Below, in pieces: positions 46,500 through 57,057 of a stretch of DNA of 64,000 nt. The notes beneath the pieces are model-generated. The model made no database searches. It saw nothing but the letters and a program-made list of their open reading frames with translations, and was not told the origin of the DNA. Origin of the DNA: Palsa-504 sp963787645 (GTDB lineage Bacteria > Actinomycetota > Actinomycetes > Streptosporangiales > Streptosporangiaceae); contig CAWBDS010000006.1 of the NCBI GenBank assembly GCA_963787645.1, forward strand, positions 310,001 through 374,000, read 5' to 3'. The position numbers and the translations under genes are program-made. The stretch's first letter is position 1. Each line of letters opens with the position of its first letter.

Positions 46500-47582
46500 A
46501 TGCTGTCGGGCCCGGACTGGCTGGTTCCGCCGGGTCCCGAGCACAATGCGTACATGCCGGCATCCCTCCCGTCTCCGCCGCGGCACCGGCGGCTGTTCAT
46601 CGGGCTTGCCGGGCTGCTGCTGGTTCTCGTGGGTGGGACGATCGGCTATGTCGGCTTCGGCCTGAGCCTGCTCGACGCGGTGTTCCAGACGGTTATCACC
46701 GTGAGCACGGTGGGATTCGGCGAGGCCCGGCCGTTCGGCGCGGGCGAAAAGGTGTTCACGATCGTGCTGATCCTGGTCGGGGTCGCCACGGCCGCCTACA
46801 CCTTTGGCGTGGCCATCGACACCCTGGTGGAGGGGTATCTCGGCGGGACCTTCGGGAGGCGCAGGATGGAACGGCAGATCACAGCCATGCACGGTCACAT
46901 GATCTTGTGCGGCTGGGGCCGGGTCGGGCGGGCTATCGCCCGCCGGACGGCCCAGGCAGGCCTGGTGGTGGTGGACGCTTCCGCTGAGCGGCTCGCGACC
47001 GTCAGCTTGCCGTACGTGCACGGGGATGCCACCAGCGAGGAGGTGCTGCGGGCGGCTGGCATCGACCGGGCCCGGGTGCTGGTCACGGCGCTGAACACCG
47101 ATGCCGACAATCTGTATGTCACCTTGACCGCGCGGTCCATGGCGCCGGGCCTGTTCATCGTGTCCCGGGCCGCGAGCGAGGCGGCAGTGGGCAAACTGGT
47201 CCAGGCGGGTGCCAACCGGGTGGTTAACCCGCAGGACCTGGGCGGGGCCCGGATGGCGGCCTTGGCCTTCCAGCCGCACGTGGCCGACTTTCTCGACGTG
47301 ATCATGCATGGCGGGAGCCTGGAGTTCCGCCTGGAGCAGGTGGAGGTACCGGCCGCCTCGCGGCTGGCCGGCCAGACGCTGCGCAGCGCGCGGGTCCACG
47401 ACCGGACGGGCACGCTGGTGCTGGCGATGCGCCATCCGGGCGGGGAGTTCCGCACCAACCCGCCGCCCACCGCGATGATCGAAGGCGGGGAGATTCTCAT
47501 CGTGATCGGCGACGGTGGCCAGGTAGCGGCGCTCCGGGCTCTGGCCGCCGAAGCCGGTGAAACGAGAGGGGCTCCCGCCTAG
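46500..47582 (+). CDS. Potassium channel with cytosolic RCK (TrkA-N/TrkA-C) domains
   Basis: A 360-aa protein. Two membrane helices flank a pore loop with the selectivity filter TVSTVGFGE (T70-G74). An RCK domain follows with the Rossmann motif ILCGWGRVGRAIARRTAQAG near residue 135, and a TrkA-C part (EGGEILIVIGDGGQVAALRA). It resembles MthK/Kch-type ligand-gated channels. ATG 46500 follows GGGGAG closely; ATG 46554 is an alternative. Intact. Confidence 0.9.
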   Translation: MLSGPDWLVPPGPEHNAYMPASLPSPPRHRRLFIGLAGLLLVLVGGTIGYVGFGLSLLDAVFQTVITVSTVGFGEARPFGAGEKVFTIVLILVGVATAAYTFGVAIDTLVEGYLGGTFGRRRMERQITAMHGHMILCGWGRVGRAIARRTAQAGLVVVDASAERLATVSLPYVHGDATSEEVLRAAGIDRARVLVTALNTDADNLYVTLTARSMAPGLFIVSRAASEAAVGKLVQAGANRVVNPQDLGGARMAALAFQPHVADFLDVIMHGGSLEFRLEQVEVPAASRLAGQTLRSARVHDRTGTLVLAMRHPGGEFRTNPPPTAMIEGGEILIVIGDGGQVAALRALAAEAGETRGAPA

Positions 47583-47618
47583 CATCCGCCGCGTGCGCCA
47601 GCTCGGGGAGCGTTTGCC

Positions 47619-47813
47619 GTGCAGCCGCCCGCATCCCGCCAGGGCCCGGCGGTGGTCGCCTTGCCCGACGAGGTGACCTCCGGCAACGCCGAGCATGTCA
47701 AACAGGACCTGGCCGCCGCGTTCAGCCGGGGACCAGCACCGTCGTTGCCGACGGTGTTCTGTGACTCCACCGGGATGCAGCAGCTCGGCCTGGTTGCCTA
47801 CCTGCCGGTCTAG
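47619..47813 (+). pseudogene. STAS-domain anti-sigma antagonist, broken
   Basis: Start GTG 47619. VVALPDEVTSGNAEHVKQDL begins a STAS fold, and CDSTGMQQLGLVAY carries the phosphorylatable-Ser motif (DSTGM). Between them the sense briefly passes to another frame (TVVADG), and the stop at 47813 is premature, giving 65 aa instead of about 110. It belongs with the SpoIIE and MEDS/HATPase regulators at 50-52 kb. Confidence 0.6.
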
Positions 47814-48525
47814 CCGACTCTGCCCGACGCCCTGCCCGCCGAACGGGACGGGGAGGTCCTCGGCGGCTGAATATTTCAGGCTCTCTGGCGGGGCTCAACT
47901 TGCTGGGCAGCAGCCGAGCCGGGTGCTGCGTGCGAACAGGCTGCAAGCCGAACGGTCGCTACCAGGCTGTTCGCGGACGCAGCGGAATCTGGACTCCGGC
48001 GTCCGGCATGACCGGCCCGGCGAGCACGGTGTTTGATGGCGCCCCATCGGGGCAGCATGGCCGCAAAGCCCGCAGGATCGTAGCCTGGCCCACGCGAGGG
48101 CGGCCTGCGGACCAAGGGGTAGGAATCCCCTCCCCGGGCCGCGTGGCTCCATGGTCCTCTCCCCCCGGGGCCGGGCCCCGCGGCCCGGCCCGCGCCCGCG
48201 TACTCCGTAGTGGACGTGGACGGGTAGGCAGCCGCCAGTCACGATTCAGCCGGCCGAGTCGTCGGGGGGGATTGTCGGCGCGCAGGTTCTCCCGTTGATC
48301 ATCCTTTGATGATCTGGTTTCCCGGCTTGGGAGTCAGTGTCGCGGGCACGCGCCTGGCCCGCCGATGCCGGGACGCGCACCGACCTGCTGTAACTCGATC
48401 TTGGGGTGGAACTTGAATATCGACTTCCGTAGACATCTTGGGCTGGTTACCGCCGCTATGGCCACGGGACGTGGGAGGCCGGAACATAGCGGTCCGCTGT
48501 GCGTGCCGCACCAGGCTTTACGGTG
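47814..48525. other. Intergenic, about 710 bp, decayed sequence
   Basis: No credible frame. A C-run at about 48.16 kb and many stops suggest non-coding or decayed DNA. Confidence 0.4.
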
Positions 48526-48648
48526 GTGCGGTCCTGGCGGCTGGTCAACTTCTGGCTGCCCATTCCGGCCGGCGCCGCCGCCTACGCCTTGCTCAAGGTG
48601 CCCCGCGGCGCCGGCCTGAAGGCGGTGCGCGCGGCCCTGCCACGATGA
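48526..48648 (+). pseudogene. C-terminal fragment of a membrane flippase-like (LPG synthase TM) protein
   Basis: VRSWRLVNFWLPIPAGAAAY, then ALLKVPRGAGLKAVRAALPR and a stop, resembles the C terminus of lysylphosphatidylglycerol synthase-type membrane (UPF0104) proteins. Only about 40 codons remain. Confidence 0.45.
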
Positions 48649-48866
48649 TGACGCGCAGCGGCCTGCAGCATGAGAACCAGCAGCCCCCGCCCGAGCCCAG
48701 ACACCCTGAAACACCCCGGCCTTCATAACAGGCGGGCAGCCTGCCGGATTCTGTCCGGCCGCCAGATCCTGCGGACACTGGGGCCGGGACGGCGAACCAG
48801 CGTCTCGCGGAGTGGCACCACGGCCTGCCCAGGCCAGATGACTCCTAACTGGCCGCTGACTGCTAA

Positions 48867-49054
48867 CTAATGGCAGCTGAGCTTGGGATTGGCGCCGATG
48901 TAGCCGATGTAATTGAGCGGCCCGGCGAGGATGGTGATCGCGATCGTGCCCCACCGGCGCAATTCGTTGACGACGTGCTGTAGTAGTGCCGCTGCCTGGC
49001 GGCGATCGCTCCGATGAGCAGCCAGATGAGGAGAAGGACCAAGCCCAGACGCAT
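48867..49054 (-). pseudogene. Small membrane protein (copy A), frameshifted
   Basis: ATG 49054 gives MRLGLVLLLIWLLIGAIAAR and QRHYYS. After a shift the next frame gives GTIAITILAGPLNYIGYIGA then NPKLSCH and the stop at 48867. It is a paralogue of the broken gene at 53238-53443. Confidence 0.55.
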
Positions 49055-49369
49055 GGCTGCCTCCGAATTGTTCTGCCGCGGCTCCGCTATCCCGCCAGGC
49101 TGCGGCGAACCCGGATTACTACGATTCCTCTGTCCTCACCCATCCGACCCGGCCCCGCCGCCAGATGCTATAGAACAAGCCGGGCCTCCAAGTCACCCTC
49201 GAGGCTCTGGCTGGCCGTTTCATCAGGACGCACCCGGGGCATGGCCACAACCGGACCCGCGTCAGCAAGGGCGCTGTGCGTGCCGGCAGGCCGCCGGGGC
49301 AGACGCCGGGCCAGGAGAAGGCCTCGCATGCCTTGGTCTTGCCAGGGCCGGCGGTGTGAGGAGGATGTC
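49055..49369. other. Intergenic, 315 bp, nothing recognised
   Basis: No gene seen. GAGGAGG at the right end is the ribosome binding site of the next gene. Confidence 0.4.
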
Positions 49370-49705
49370 ATGACCGGTTCTGATACGTCCCGTCACGTCG
49401 AAGTCAAAGAGGGTGACCAGACGGTCGCCGCGGCCGAGGTAACAACGTCCGGGCAGGCTGACGGGACCGCCCGGATCTCGCTGCACGCGGCGCCCGGGCA
49501 CATCGTTCCGGGCAGCCGGGCCAACCTGGTCGATGCGGTCATGAATCTGCCCGAGGTACAGGCCAGCGAGCGCTTGGAGGCCACCGTCCCGCTCGGCGAC
49601 TGCGAATCATTGGAGCGGCTACGGGAGCGGACCAAGGATCCGGTCACGTGGGCCGCCGGGTCCACCGCGCTGCTGGACGCGACCATACCCTCCGACAGCG
49701 CATAA
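49370..49705 (+). CDS. Hypothetical soluble protein, 111 aa
   Basis: ATG 49370 has GAGGAGG about eight bases upstream. The sequence (RHVEVKEGDQTVAAAEVTTS, GTARISLHAAPGHIVPGSRA, NLVDAVMNLPEVQASERLEA) shows an alpha/beta pattern and normal codon use. I do not recognise the family. The frame is open far upstream only as a shadow. Intact. Confidence 0.6.
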   Translation: MTGSDTSRHVEVKEGDQTVAAAEVTTSGQADGTARISLHAAPGHIVPGSRANLVDAVMNLPEVQASERLEATVPLGDCESLERLRERTKDPVTWAAGSTALLDATIPSDSA

Positions 49706-49767
49706 CCCGTGCCTGGTGCGGGCAGGTGCATCAGGCACGACATGCCTAGGCACCAGGGAGGTGCCGG

Positions 49768-50200
49768 ATGCCGACCGACCCGCAGACGCCAGCCGCATCG
49801 TCCCGGCCGACCGAGCCGACCCAGGGTGGCACTGTGCCACAGGAGAGGGCACCGGCTGGCCGGCCTCCCGCTGCCGCAGCATAAAATTCGGCGGACCAGG
49901 GCTGGCGGCGTGTGGGTCGCCATGGCGTGCTTCGCCGTCGTGCTGCTGTTGCTGCTGATCTTCATCTTGCAAAACGGCCGCACCGTGGGCATCTCCTACC
50001 TGGGCGCGCACGGGCACCTCCCGCTCGGCGTCGCCCTGCTGCTGGCGGCGGTCTTCGGCGTGCTCTTGGTGGTGCTGCCCGGCACCGCCAGGATCATCCA
50101 GCTGCGGATCGCGGCCCGCCGCCACCGCCGCGTCGATGCACGCCACGCCGCCGCGACACATAGGGCAGATGCGCCCGGCCCGCCACCCGTTTCGGCCTGA
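49768..50200 (+). pseudogene. LapA-domain membrane protein, one frameshift
   Basis: ATG 49768 follows GGGAGGTG. The N-terminal Pro-rich segment (MPTDPQTPAASSRPTEPTQG) is in one frame and reaches a stop at about 49.88 kb. The next frame continues KIRRTRAGGVWVAMACFAVV, then LLLLLIFILQNGRTVGISYL and GVALLLAAVFGVLLVVLPG, the two-span LapA domain. One indel separates them. LapA-type proteins help assemble lipopolysaccharide in proteobacteria; their actinobacterial role is unclear. Confidence 0.7.
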
Positions 50201-50351
50201 CGCAGCGGCGTCCGGCCGGATCGGCGGCGGCAGGCCGGCGCCATGCCCTGAGCTGAGCTGCGTGGGCCTGGCGGCCCGGGGCATCGGCCGGTTAGGCTTG
50301 CCGGGCAGCGCGGCCCGCGCTGGGCCGGGTGATCACCGGAGTGGAGCCGCG

Positions 50352-51500
50352 ATGGGCGTGCCCGGCTATCCCGAAGCGTTCCGGGTCTTGTGCCAGGAGG
50401 CCGGGGCTGACCTGCACCGGGTGCTAGCCGCGGCATGCGGCCCGGTGCCAGCCTGGGACCCGGTGGTGTACCTGGCCGACTTCGCTCACGCGGTGCTATT
50501 CCCGCTGGCCGCCGGCATAGCTGAAGAGCACGTGGCGGGGACGATGGCGGGCCGGGCGTTCACCACCGGCCAGCCAGTGACCAGCGCCCGGGACGGCTTC
50601 GTCCGGGTGTGGGTACCGGTGGTGGACCAGACGACCCGGACCGGGGTGCTGGCTATCACTGTCCATGAGGCCGGCGAGGCGGTCCTGGCCCAGGCCGAGC
50701 TGCTGGGCGTGTTCGCCGGGCTGGTCGCCGCGGCGGCCACGCGGGTCAGCGACGTCCCCTACATGCGGCGGCGGGGCCGGGCCATGTCGTTGCCGGCGGG
50801 TATGCAGTGGGACCTGCTGCCGCCGCTGAGCGCGCGGACCAGCGGCGCCCTGATCGCCGGGGGTGCTCGAGCCCGCCTACGATATTGCCGGGGACGCGTT
50901 CGACTACGCATTCAACGGCGCCGACCTGCATTTCGCGATCATTGACGGCCTGGGGCACGGCATCGGCTCGACGTTGCTGACCGGCTTGGCCGTGGGCGCC
51001 TACCGGCACGCCCGCCGGAACGGGCGCCGGTGGCCGACATCCACGCTGCCATCGATCAGGCGCTGGCCAGGTACTACGACGATGATTCGTTCGCGACCGG
51101 CATCATCGCCCGGCTGGCGACCAGCCCTGGGCGGCTGGAATGGTCGTGCGCCGGGCACCCGCGGCCGCTGCTGCTGCGCGGCCGCAAGGTGGTCGCCGAG
51201 CTCAACTGCGATGCGAGTCTGCCGTTCGGGCTCGGCGACGACACTCCCGTGCCGGCCATCTGCGAGCTGGAGCCCGATAACGCGGTCCTGCTGTACACCG
51301 ACGGCGTGGTCGAGGCTCGGACTCCGGACGGGCAGCTGTTCGGGCTGGACCGGCTGGCCGACCTGCTGGAGCGGGAGGCCGCCAGCGGCCAGCCGGCCGA
51401 GGAACTCCTGCGCCGGCTGGTGCGGGCCGTGCTGGAGCATCAGGCCGGCGGCCTGCGCGATGACGCCACGCTGCTGCTGGTCCAATGGACCGGCACCTAA
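50352..51500 (+). pseudogene. PP2C-like SpoIIE serine phosphatase with N-terminal sensor domain, two frameshifts
   Basis: ATG 50352. The N-terminal part (VWVPVVDQTTRTGVLAITVH, AQAELLGVFAGLVAAAATRV) looks like a GAF-type domain. After a shift near 50.87 kb, EPAYDIAGDAFDYAFNGADL then HFAIIDGLGHGIGSTLL holds the metal-binding Asp residues, and after a second near 51.02 kb IHAAIDQALARYYDDDSFAT then CAGHPRPLLL, VLLYTDGVVEAR and LRDDATLLLVQW complete the catalytic domain. Such enzymes dephosphorylate anti-sigma antagonists. Total about 380 aa. Confidence 0.8.
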
Positions 51501-51702
51501 CCGGCGGCCAGCCGCGCTGATCTGCGGGTCCGAAGCGGCCTAGCCGCGCACCGGCCCAGCTCACACACATTCCCCGCACCGGGCACCGGCGCCGGCAGCA
51601 CTCGTGGCCCTGCCCTGGCGATCAGGGGCCGGAGGCAAATCGCCCGGGAAGGCATACTCACGACGGTCCGGCTATGGATGGGCCTGAGGATGTGATGATT
51701 CC

Positions 51703-52420
51703 GTGATCACGACAGACGGCCTAATGCAGGCCGGACCCTTCGCCCATTACGCGTTGTTCTACCGCAGCCAGGACGAGTACGCCAGGGAGGTGTGCGCGTT
51801 CGTGCGCGAGGGGCTGGCCGCGGCCGAACCCCTGGTCGCCGGGCCAGCCGCCGGCTGGACCTGGTCCGCGCCGCCTTGGGCCCGGCAGCCGAGGTGGTCT
51901 CGTTCGCCGACATGACCGGACTGGGCCGCAACCCGGCCCGGATCATCCCGGCCATCCGCCCCTTCACCGACAGCCGCCGCCCGCACCGCACCCGGTTCAT
52001 GGGCGAGCCGGTGTGGGCCGGGCGCTCGGCCGCCGAGACCGCCGAGGCGACCCGGCACGAGGCGCTGATCAACACGGCCCTGGCCGCCGTCCCACCACCG
52101 GCCTGTGCCCCTATGACGCCAGGCGGGGCTCCCCGGCAGCCGCGCAGGACCTGATGATCGCGGTCAGAGAGATCACGGCCAACACCGTCGTCCACGCCAC
52201 CGGCGCGGGAACCCTGCGGATCTGGCGGGACGGCACGGCCCTGGTGTGCCAGATCCGGGACGAGGGACAGATCACCGACCCACTCGCCGGGCGCCACCCC
52301 GACTCACCGCATGCGGACAGCGGGCACGGCCTGCGCATCGCCCACGAACTGTGCGACCTGATCGAGCTGCGATCCGGGCCGGGGGGCACCATCGCCCAGC
52401 TGCAGATGCTGCTCAGCTGA
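51703..52420 (+). pseudogene. MEDS-domain anti-sigma regulator with HATPase, two frameshifts
   Basis: GTG 51703. The first frame (HYALFYRSQDEYAREVCAFV) starts a MEDS sensor domain. A shift near 51.86 kb gives RLDLVRAALGPAAEVVSFAD and GRNPARIIPAIRPFTDSRRP. A second near 52.1 kb gives the HATPase: LMIAVREITANTVVHATGAG (N box), DEGQITDPLAGR and GHGLRIAHELCDLIEL (G box) to 52420. It resembles RsbW-type kinases that control sigma factors together with SpoIIE and STAS partners nearby. Confidence 0.78.
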
Positions 52421-52428
52421 CGCACCGG

Positions 52429-52448
52429 CGACGGCCCGCCGGCCGTCG
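52429..52448 (+). terminator. 8-bp GC hairpin after the anti-sigma regulator
   Basis: CGACGGCC, CGCC loop, GGCCGTCG, directly after the stop at 52420. Confidence 0.55.
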
Positions 52449-52529
52449 TAGACCGGGAGGCGGCGTACGGATGATCAGGTCGCCGTCCCGGCCGCCATGA
52501 GATTCTGCACGGTGGCCCGAGGGCGTGCC

Positions 52530-53090
52530 TCACCCTGTGCTTTGCGTGTCCTCGGTCCTGGCGGTCTCGGCCGGGATGGTCTCGGCCGGGACTGTCTCCG
52601 CGGCGGAGGTGGCCGAGGGAACGGTCTCGGGCGGCCTGATCCCGGAGGGCACCGACAGGATCCGGCCGAACGCCGCGCCCGCGATGAACACGATGACCAC
52701 GCCCAGCGCGGAGAAGAAGCCGAGCTGTTCCATGATCCGCATGAACGCGGTGGAACCGGCGGGCGAGCCCCCCAGGACCACGTGGTGGTTCCACAGCGAG
52801 CTCAGGACGGTGCCCAGGGTGAACCAGGCCCCGGCCGCCGCGGCCAGGACCGCGCCGAACAGTGCGACGTGCCTGCCGATGGCGACTAGGAGCAGGATGC
52901 CGCCGAGGAAAACGGCCGCGCCGGGCAGGATCTCCAGCCACAGCCGGGCCGTCGTGTAGGTCCAGGCCACATCCGGCGTGTAGGCATAGCGGAAATACGG
53001 TCCGATGAAGGGGATCAGTGCGCCTCACAGCCCGAGCAGGGCCAGCAGGAATCCGCTGAGGGCTCCGCGGCTGCGCCGCATTCGCAACAT
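52530..53090 (-). pseudogene. Three-span membrane protein with an in-frame TGA
   Basis: Reading from ATG 53090: LSGFLLALLGL, then a TGA at 53027-53025 where related proteins would have Trp, then GALIPFIGPYFRYAYTPDVA, ILPGAAVFLGGILLLVAIGR, LFGAVLAAAAGAWFTLGTVL and LGFFSALGVVIVFIAGAAFG. The frame is otherwise intact. The downstream part may be expressed from GTG 52970. It is a DUF4383-like small membrane protein of unknown role. A single G-to-A change would explain the stop. Confidence 0.65.
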
Positions 53091-53237
53091 CCCGGCTATG
53101 CCTATCACTTCCCTGGTAAGTACCGAGGTTGAGTTACGGCCTGACACTGCCTCCCTACCCGGGGCGTGACGTGGTATACCCGTGCGGGCGGCTGCGGCGG
53201 CAGGCGATCCTGCCGGCAAGGCAGGGGTGACGACTGG

Positions 53238-53443
53238 TTACTGGCTGGGCTGCGGCAGGTGGCAGGACACTTTCGGGTTCGCGCCCGCGTAGTTCAGCGG
53301 CCCGGCCAAGATGGTCACGATGATCGTGCCCGCCCCGGTGCAGTTCGCCGAGCCCTCGGTGTAGCAGTGCCGCTGCCGGCGGCGATAGCGCCGATGACCA
53401 GCTAGATGAGCAGCAGCACCGGGACCGGTCACGCAGTACGCAT
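53238..53443 (-). pseudogene. Small membrane protein (copy B), stops and frameshift
   Basis: ATG 53443 gives MRTA, TGA, PVPVLLLI, TAG, LVIGAIAA: two in-frame stops, the second where the paralogue has Trp. After a shift QRHCYTEGSANCTGAGTIIV then TILAGPLNYAGANPKVSCHL follows to the stop at 53240. Paralogue of 48867-49054. Confidence 0.6.
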
Positions 53444-53737
53444 CGCTACCGCCAGGTCGCGGCGAGCAGGCTCCGCGCGCTGGCGGGCCTGCGGTGGGCG
53501 CAGACCGTCATGCCGACAGGCTACAGATACCAGCAAGAGTGCCCGTTGCGCGCCGGGTCGGGCGAGCATCTCCCGCTGCCCGTTCCCGGCACGACCACCG
53601 GCCTGCTCGCAGTCATACCCCGTGCCGCGGCCCGGTTGCCGCCAGCGAGCCATGCGACCGGGACCACCCGGTTGCGCCGCCGGCCGGGAGCAGCCGGGAC
53701 CGGGCCGGGTTTGGGGTACCTGAGCCGCGGTGAGTTA
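53444..53737. other. Intergenic, 294 bp, nothing recognised
   Basis: High GC, no credible gene; the composition falls sharply at its right end. Confidence 0.35.
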
Positions 53738-54178
53738 TTACGAATGCCCCGGAAGCGTAATCAGCCCGAGGAACCACGTCACGATCTGATAGATCACGCT
53801 GGCAAAGTCATCAAAGTCCGCGGGTTTGACAATATATGCGTTCGCGTGAAGCGAGTAACACCGCTGGACAGTATGCGGGTCACGAGATGCTGTAAGCACC
53901 GCAATCGGGATAGCAGAGTAATCGTCATCACCCTTCATGTCAGCCAGGACCTCCAGGCCGCTGCGAAGCGGCAGATTGAGATCGAGCAGGATCAGGTCGG
54001 GACGATGGATACCCGCGCTGGGCCGCCGCACGAAATCGATAGCCTGCTCGCCATCGCCTACCACATGAACCCGGACGGAGGGCAGAGCCTGCTCGAAGGC
54101 TTCCCTGATCATTACCGCATCGCCTGGATCATCCTCGGCCAGCAGGATAACGGCGTCCTCTTTATAGCGGTTCGGCAT
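53738..54178 (-). CDS. Single-domain response regulator (Rcp1-like), AT-richer than neighbours
   Basis: A 146-aa CheY-like receiver without output domain: VILLAEDDPGDAVMIREAFE, phospho-acceptor D66 (LILLDLNLPLRSG), VLTASRD and YIVKPADFDDF with the conserved Lys. Such proteins serve phytochrome-type or PAS histidine kinases. ATG 54178 follows GGGGAGG. Its GC content is visibly lower than both flanks, which suggests acquisition. The partner kinase is not next to it. Confidence 0.88.
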   Translation of the reverse strand: MPNRYKEDAVILLAEDDPGDAVMIREAFEQALPSVRVHVVGDGEQAIDFVRRPSAGIHRPDLILLDLNLPLRSGLEVLADMKGDDDYSAIPIAVLTASRDPHTVQRCYSLHANAYIVKPADFDDFASVIYQIVTWFLGLITLPGHS

Positions 54179-54404
54179 CTAAGGCCTCCCCAATGCACAG
54201 CCATACCTTTGAACAGTCATTTTCGATCCCGCATGGCGGAGACCAAAATGCGGCTGGTCCGCCTATTTCCGAAAATATAGGCAATCGGAGCCACCCTGGA
54301 CTAACTAACAATACTGCAAGATGCCGGGCGGGCCGCCGCTGGCCCCGGTAACTTCCGCGAACGGGCCGTCTGCCGGATTCCTGGTCGGCGGGGAAGCGAG
54401 AACC

Positions 54405-54665
54405 GGGCTGCATGTCGATCTCGGCTCGCACTTGACCGCTCACAAGGTCCCGGGCATTCAGGCCAAGAATCTGATCGGCCTGCCTTGGCGAGTGGCATTC
54501 GCCCTGCAAGACGACGGCTGGATCCTGCGGAACGCGATCGCTTGGCACAAGCCCACCGCGATACCCTAATCAGTCCGCGACCGGCTCAACTGCCAGCAGA
54601 AGCTGATCTTCCTGCTTGTCAGGTAGCCCGCCTATTGGTTCGACCTCGATCCATCCACATCCCGC
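54405..54665 (+). pseudogene. DNA methyltransferase fragment (N6_N4_Mtase type)
   Basis: QAKNLIGLPWRVAFALQDDG, WILRNAIAWHKPTAIP, then a TAA and, in the same frame, SVRDRLNCQQKLIFLLV, a TAG and PAYWFDLDP. This is the central part of type II beta-class adenine/cytosine-N4 methyltransferases (the AKNLxGxPWRVAFAL and (I/V)WxKPNxMPES block). The catalytic DPPY region is missing. A restriction-modification remnant. Confidence 0.75.
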
Positions 54666-54740
54666 CCGCAGCAGCCGCGCACACCACCCGCGCGGCACCG
54701 CAGGCCGCCCAGGCTCGGGCCACCCGCCCTCCCGACGGCC

Positions 54741-55161
54741 AGATTCCAGGTTGCCGCCGACGAGCGCGGCCTGGACACCCTTGAGATGAGCTGGATCAAC
54801 AGCAGCGAAGGCGCCCGGCTGTTCCGCCCCGGCGCGGCCCCGGCCCTGCGCGGCACCCTGCTCACCCTCTGCGACCAGGAAAGCGTCCTCTACACCACGG
54901 GCAGCATCGAGTTCTACTCCACCTACCCGGCATGTACGTCCCGCAGCCCATCGGCATCAGGCCTGCCCGGTCCATACGCAGCTCTCGCGCGGCACCGGAT
55001 GCGAAACCCTCGCGCTAACGCTAACCAAAACGAACTGGAATCAGACCCGGCTCGATGGCCACGACCCCGTCACCATCCGCACCGCCAACCAGGTCAAGGC
55101 TATTCTGCGGTGCTGCGACCCAGACCAAGCGATCGCTACTCGGTACGCGAACTACATGTAA
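54741..55161 (+). pseudogene. Argonaute-type PIWI domain, C-terminal fragment
   Basis: The frames in order give TLEMSWINSSEGARLFRPGA, PALRGTLLTLCDQESVLYTT, GSIEFYSTYP, then after shifts MYVPQPIGIRPA and ETLALTLTKTNWNQTRLDGH, DPVTIRTANQVKAILRCCDP and ATRYANYM with a TAA at 55161. LYTTGSIEFY, MYVPQP, LTKxNWN and a C-terminal YM match the end of the PIWI domain in prokaryotic Argonautes. At least two frameshifts; the N-terminal domains are missing. Confidence 0.7.
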
Positions 55162-55187
55162 ACGATGCACCGCAGCGCGGCTCGCAT

Positions 55188-55601
55188 GAGCATGTGTCGT
55201 TCACGTTCGCGGGGTCCACCTTCCGCGCCCGCGCGGCCCGCGGCAAGGACGGGAAGAAGTTCACCTGGTTCCTGCCCGCGGTCAGCAAGGGCGCCCTGAA
55301 CAAGGTGAGTGCGGAGGTCCGCCGCTGACCGCACCGGCGCACCATCGGCAGCCTCGCCCGGGAGACCAACCCCGCCGTGCGGGCTGGATGCAGTACTACG
55401 GGGCGTTTTACCGCTCCGCGCTGCTGCCCTCCTGCGGCGCGTCGACGCCTACCTGAGGCGCCGGATCCGCAAGAAATACGAGCGGCTGACACCTGCGAAG
55501 AAGGCCAGGGCCTGCTGGAAACGCGTCACCACCCAGTACCCCGGCTGTTCGCCCACTGGCCATCGGTGCCCTCAGCGCAAAAAGTGGTGGCCCTAAACCG
55601 G

Positions 55602-55605
<4 letters not shown>
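55188..55605 (+). pseudogene. Group II intron reverse transcriptase/maturase, C-terminal fragment
   Basis: EHVSFTFAGSTFRARAARGK, KKFTWFLPAVSKGALNKVSA, then RTIGSLARETNPAV, GWMQYYGAFYRSALLP, RRVDAYLRRRIRKKYERLTP, LFAHWPSVPSAQKV in shifted frames. FxGxTFRxR, GWxxYYGxFY and the RKKYxRL...FAHW tail are the maturase (domain X) signatures. The reverse transcriptase core (YxDD) is absent. It begins 26 bases after the PIWI fragment and ends at the ABC gene. Confidence 0.8.
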
Positions 55606-56756
<1,151 letters not shown>

Positions 56757-56800
56757 CATGCCTCCGATCCGGGTCCCCATATATGCGGGGCCCTCTTCCG

Positions 56801-56820
56801 TTAGTGCATCGATACACTAA
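56801..56820. promoter_or_regulatory. Palindromic LacI-type operator O1, over the -10 of the ATPase promoter
   Basis: TTAGTGCATCGATACACTAA: a near-perfect palindrome with central CG. On the minus strand, TTGACA (56837-56832), 17 bases and TATCGA (56814-56809) form a promoter whose -10 lies in the palindrome. Confidence 0.85.
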
Positions 56821-56973
56821 CAGGCCGCCCGTGTCAACGGCGCTGCGCACGGCAGGACTTCCCCGGCGCGTGGCGCGCGGCTCGGCTGACCGGCAGGGCA
56901 ACGGAATTCAGGCCTTCTACCAGGTTGAACTCTGCGGCCGCGGGAAAAGCTGCAACGATCTGCGCATCGGCTC

Positions 56974-57003
56974 TTGACGCCCGCAGTCCTTTCGGTGTAT
57001 CGA
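56974..57003 (+). promoter_or_regulatory. Predicted promoter of the sugar-uptake operon
   Basis: TTGACG (56974-56979), 18 bases, TATCGA (56998-57003). The -10 box is inside operator O2. It points to the binding-protein gene starting at 57058. Confidence 0.65.
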
Positions 57004-57011
57004 TGCACTTA
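56992..57011. promoter_or_regulatory. Palindromic operator O2
   Basis: TCGGTGTATCGATGCACTTA, same core (GTGTATCGATGCAC) as O1 and O3. It covers the predicted -10 of the sugar operon. Confidence 0.8.
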
Positions 57012-57016
57012 ACGCG

Positions 57017-57036
57017 TTAGTGTATCGATGCACTTG
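57017..57036. promoter_or_regulatory. Palindromic operator O3
   Basis: TTAGTGTATCGATGCACTTG, 25 bases centre to centre from O2 and 216 from O1. It lies between the predicted start site and the ribosome binding site (GGAGGAGG at 57041-57048). Confidence 0.8.
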
Positions 57037-57057
57037 CATCGGAGGAGGTCGTTGGCG

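Noticed and set aside
53738..54300. Histidine kinase next to the single-domain response regulator
   Set aside because: No H box or ATPase motifs found upstream of 54178 in any frame.
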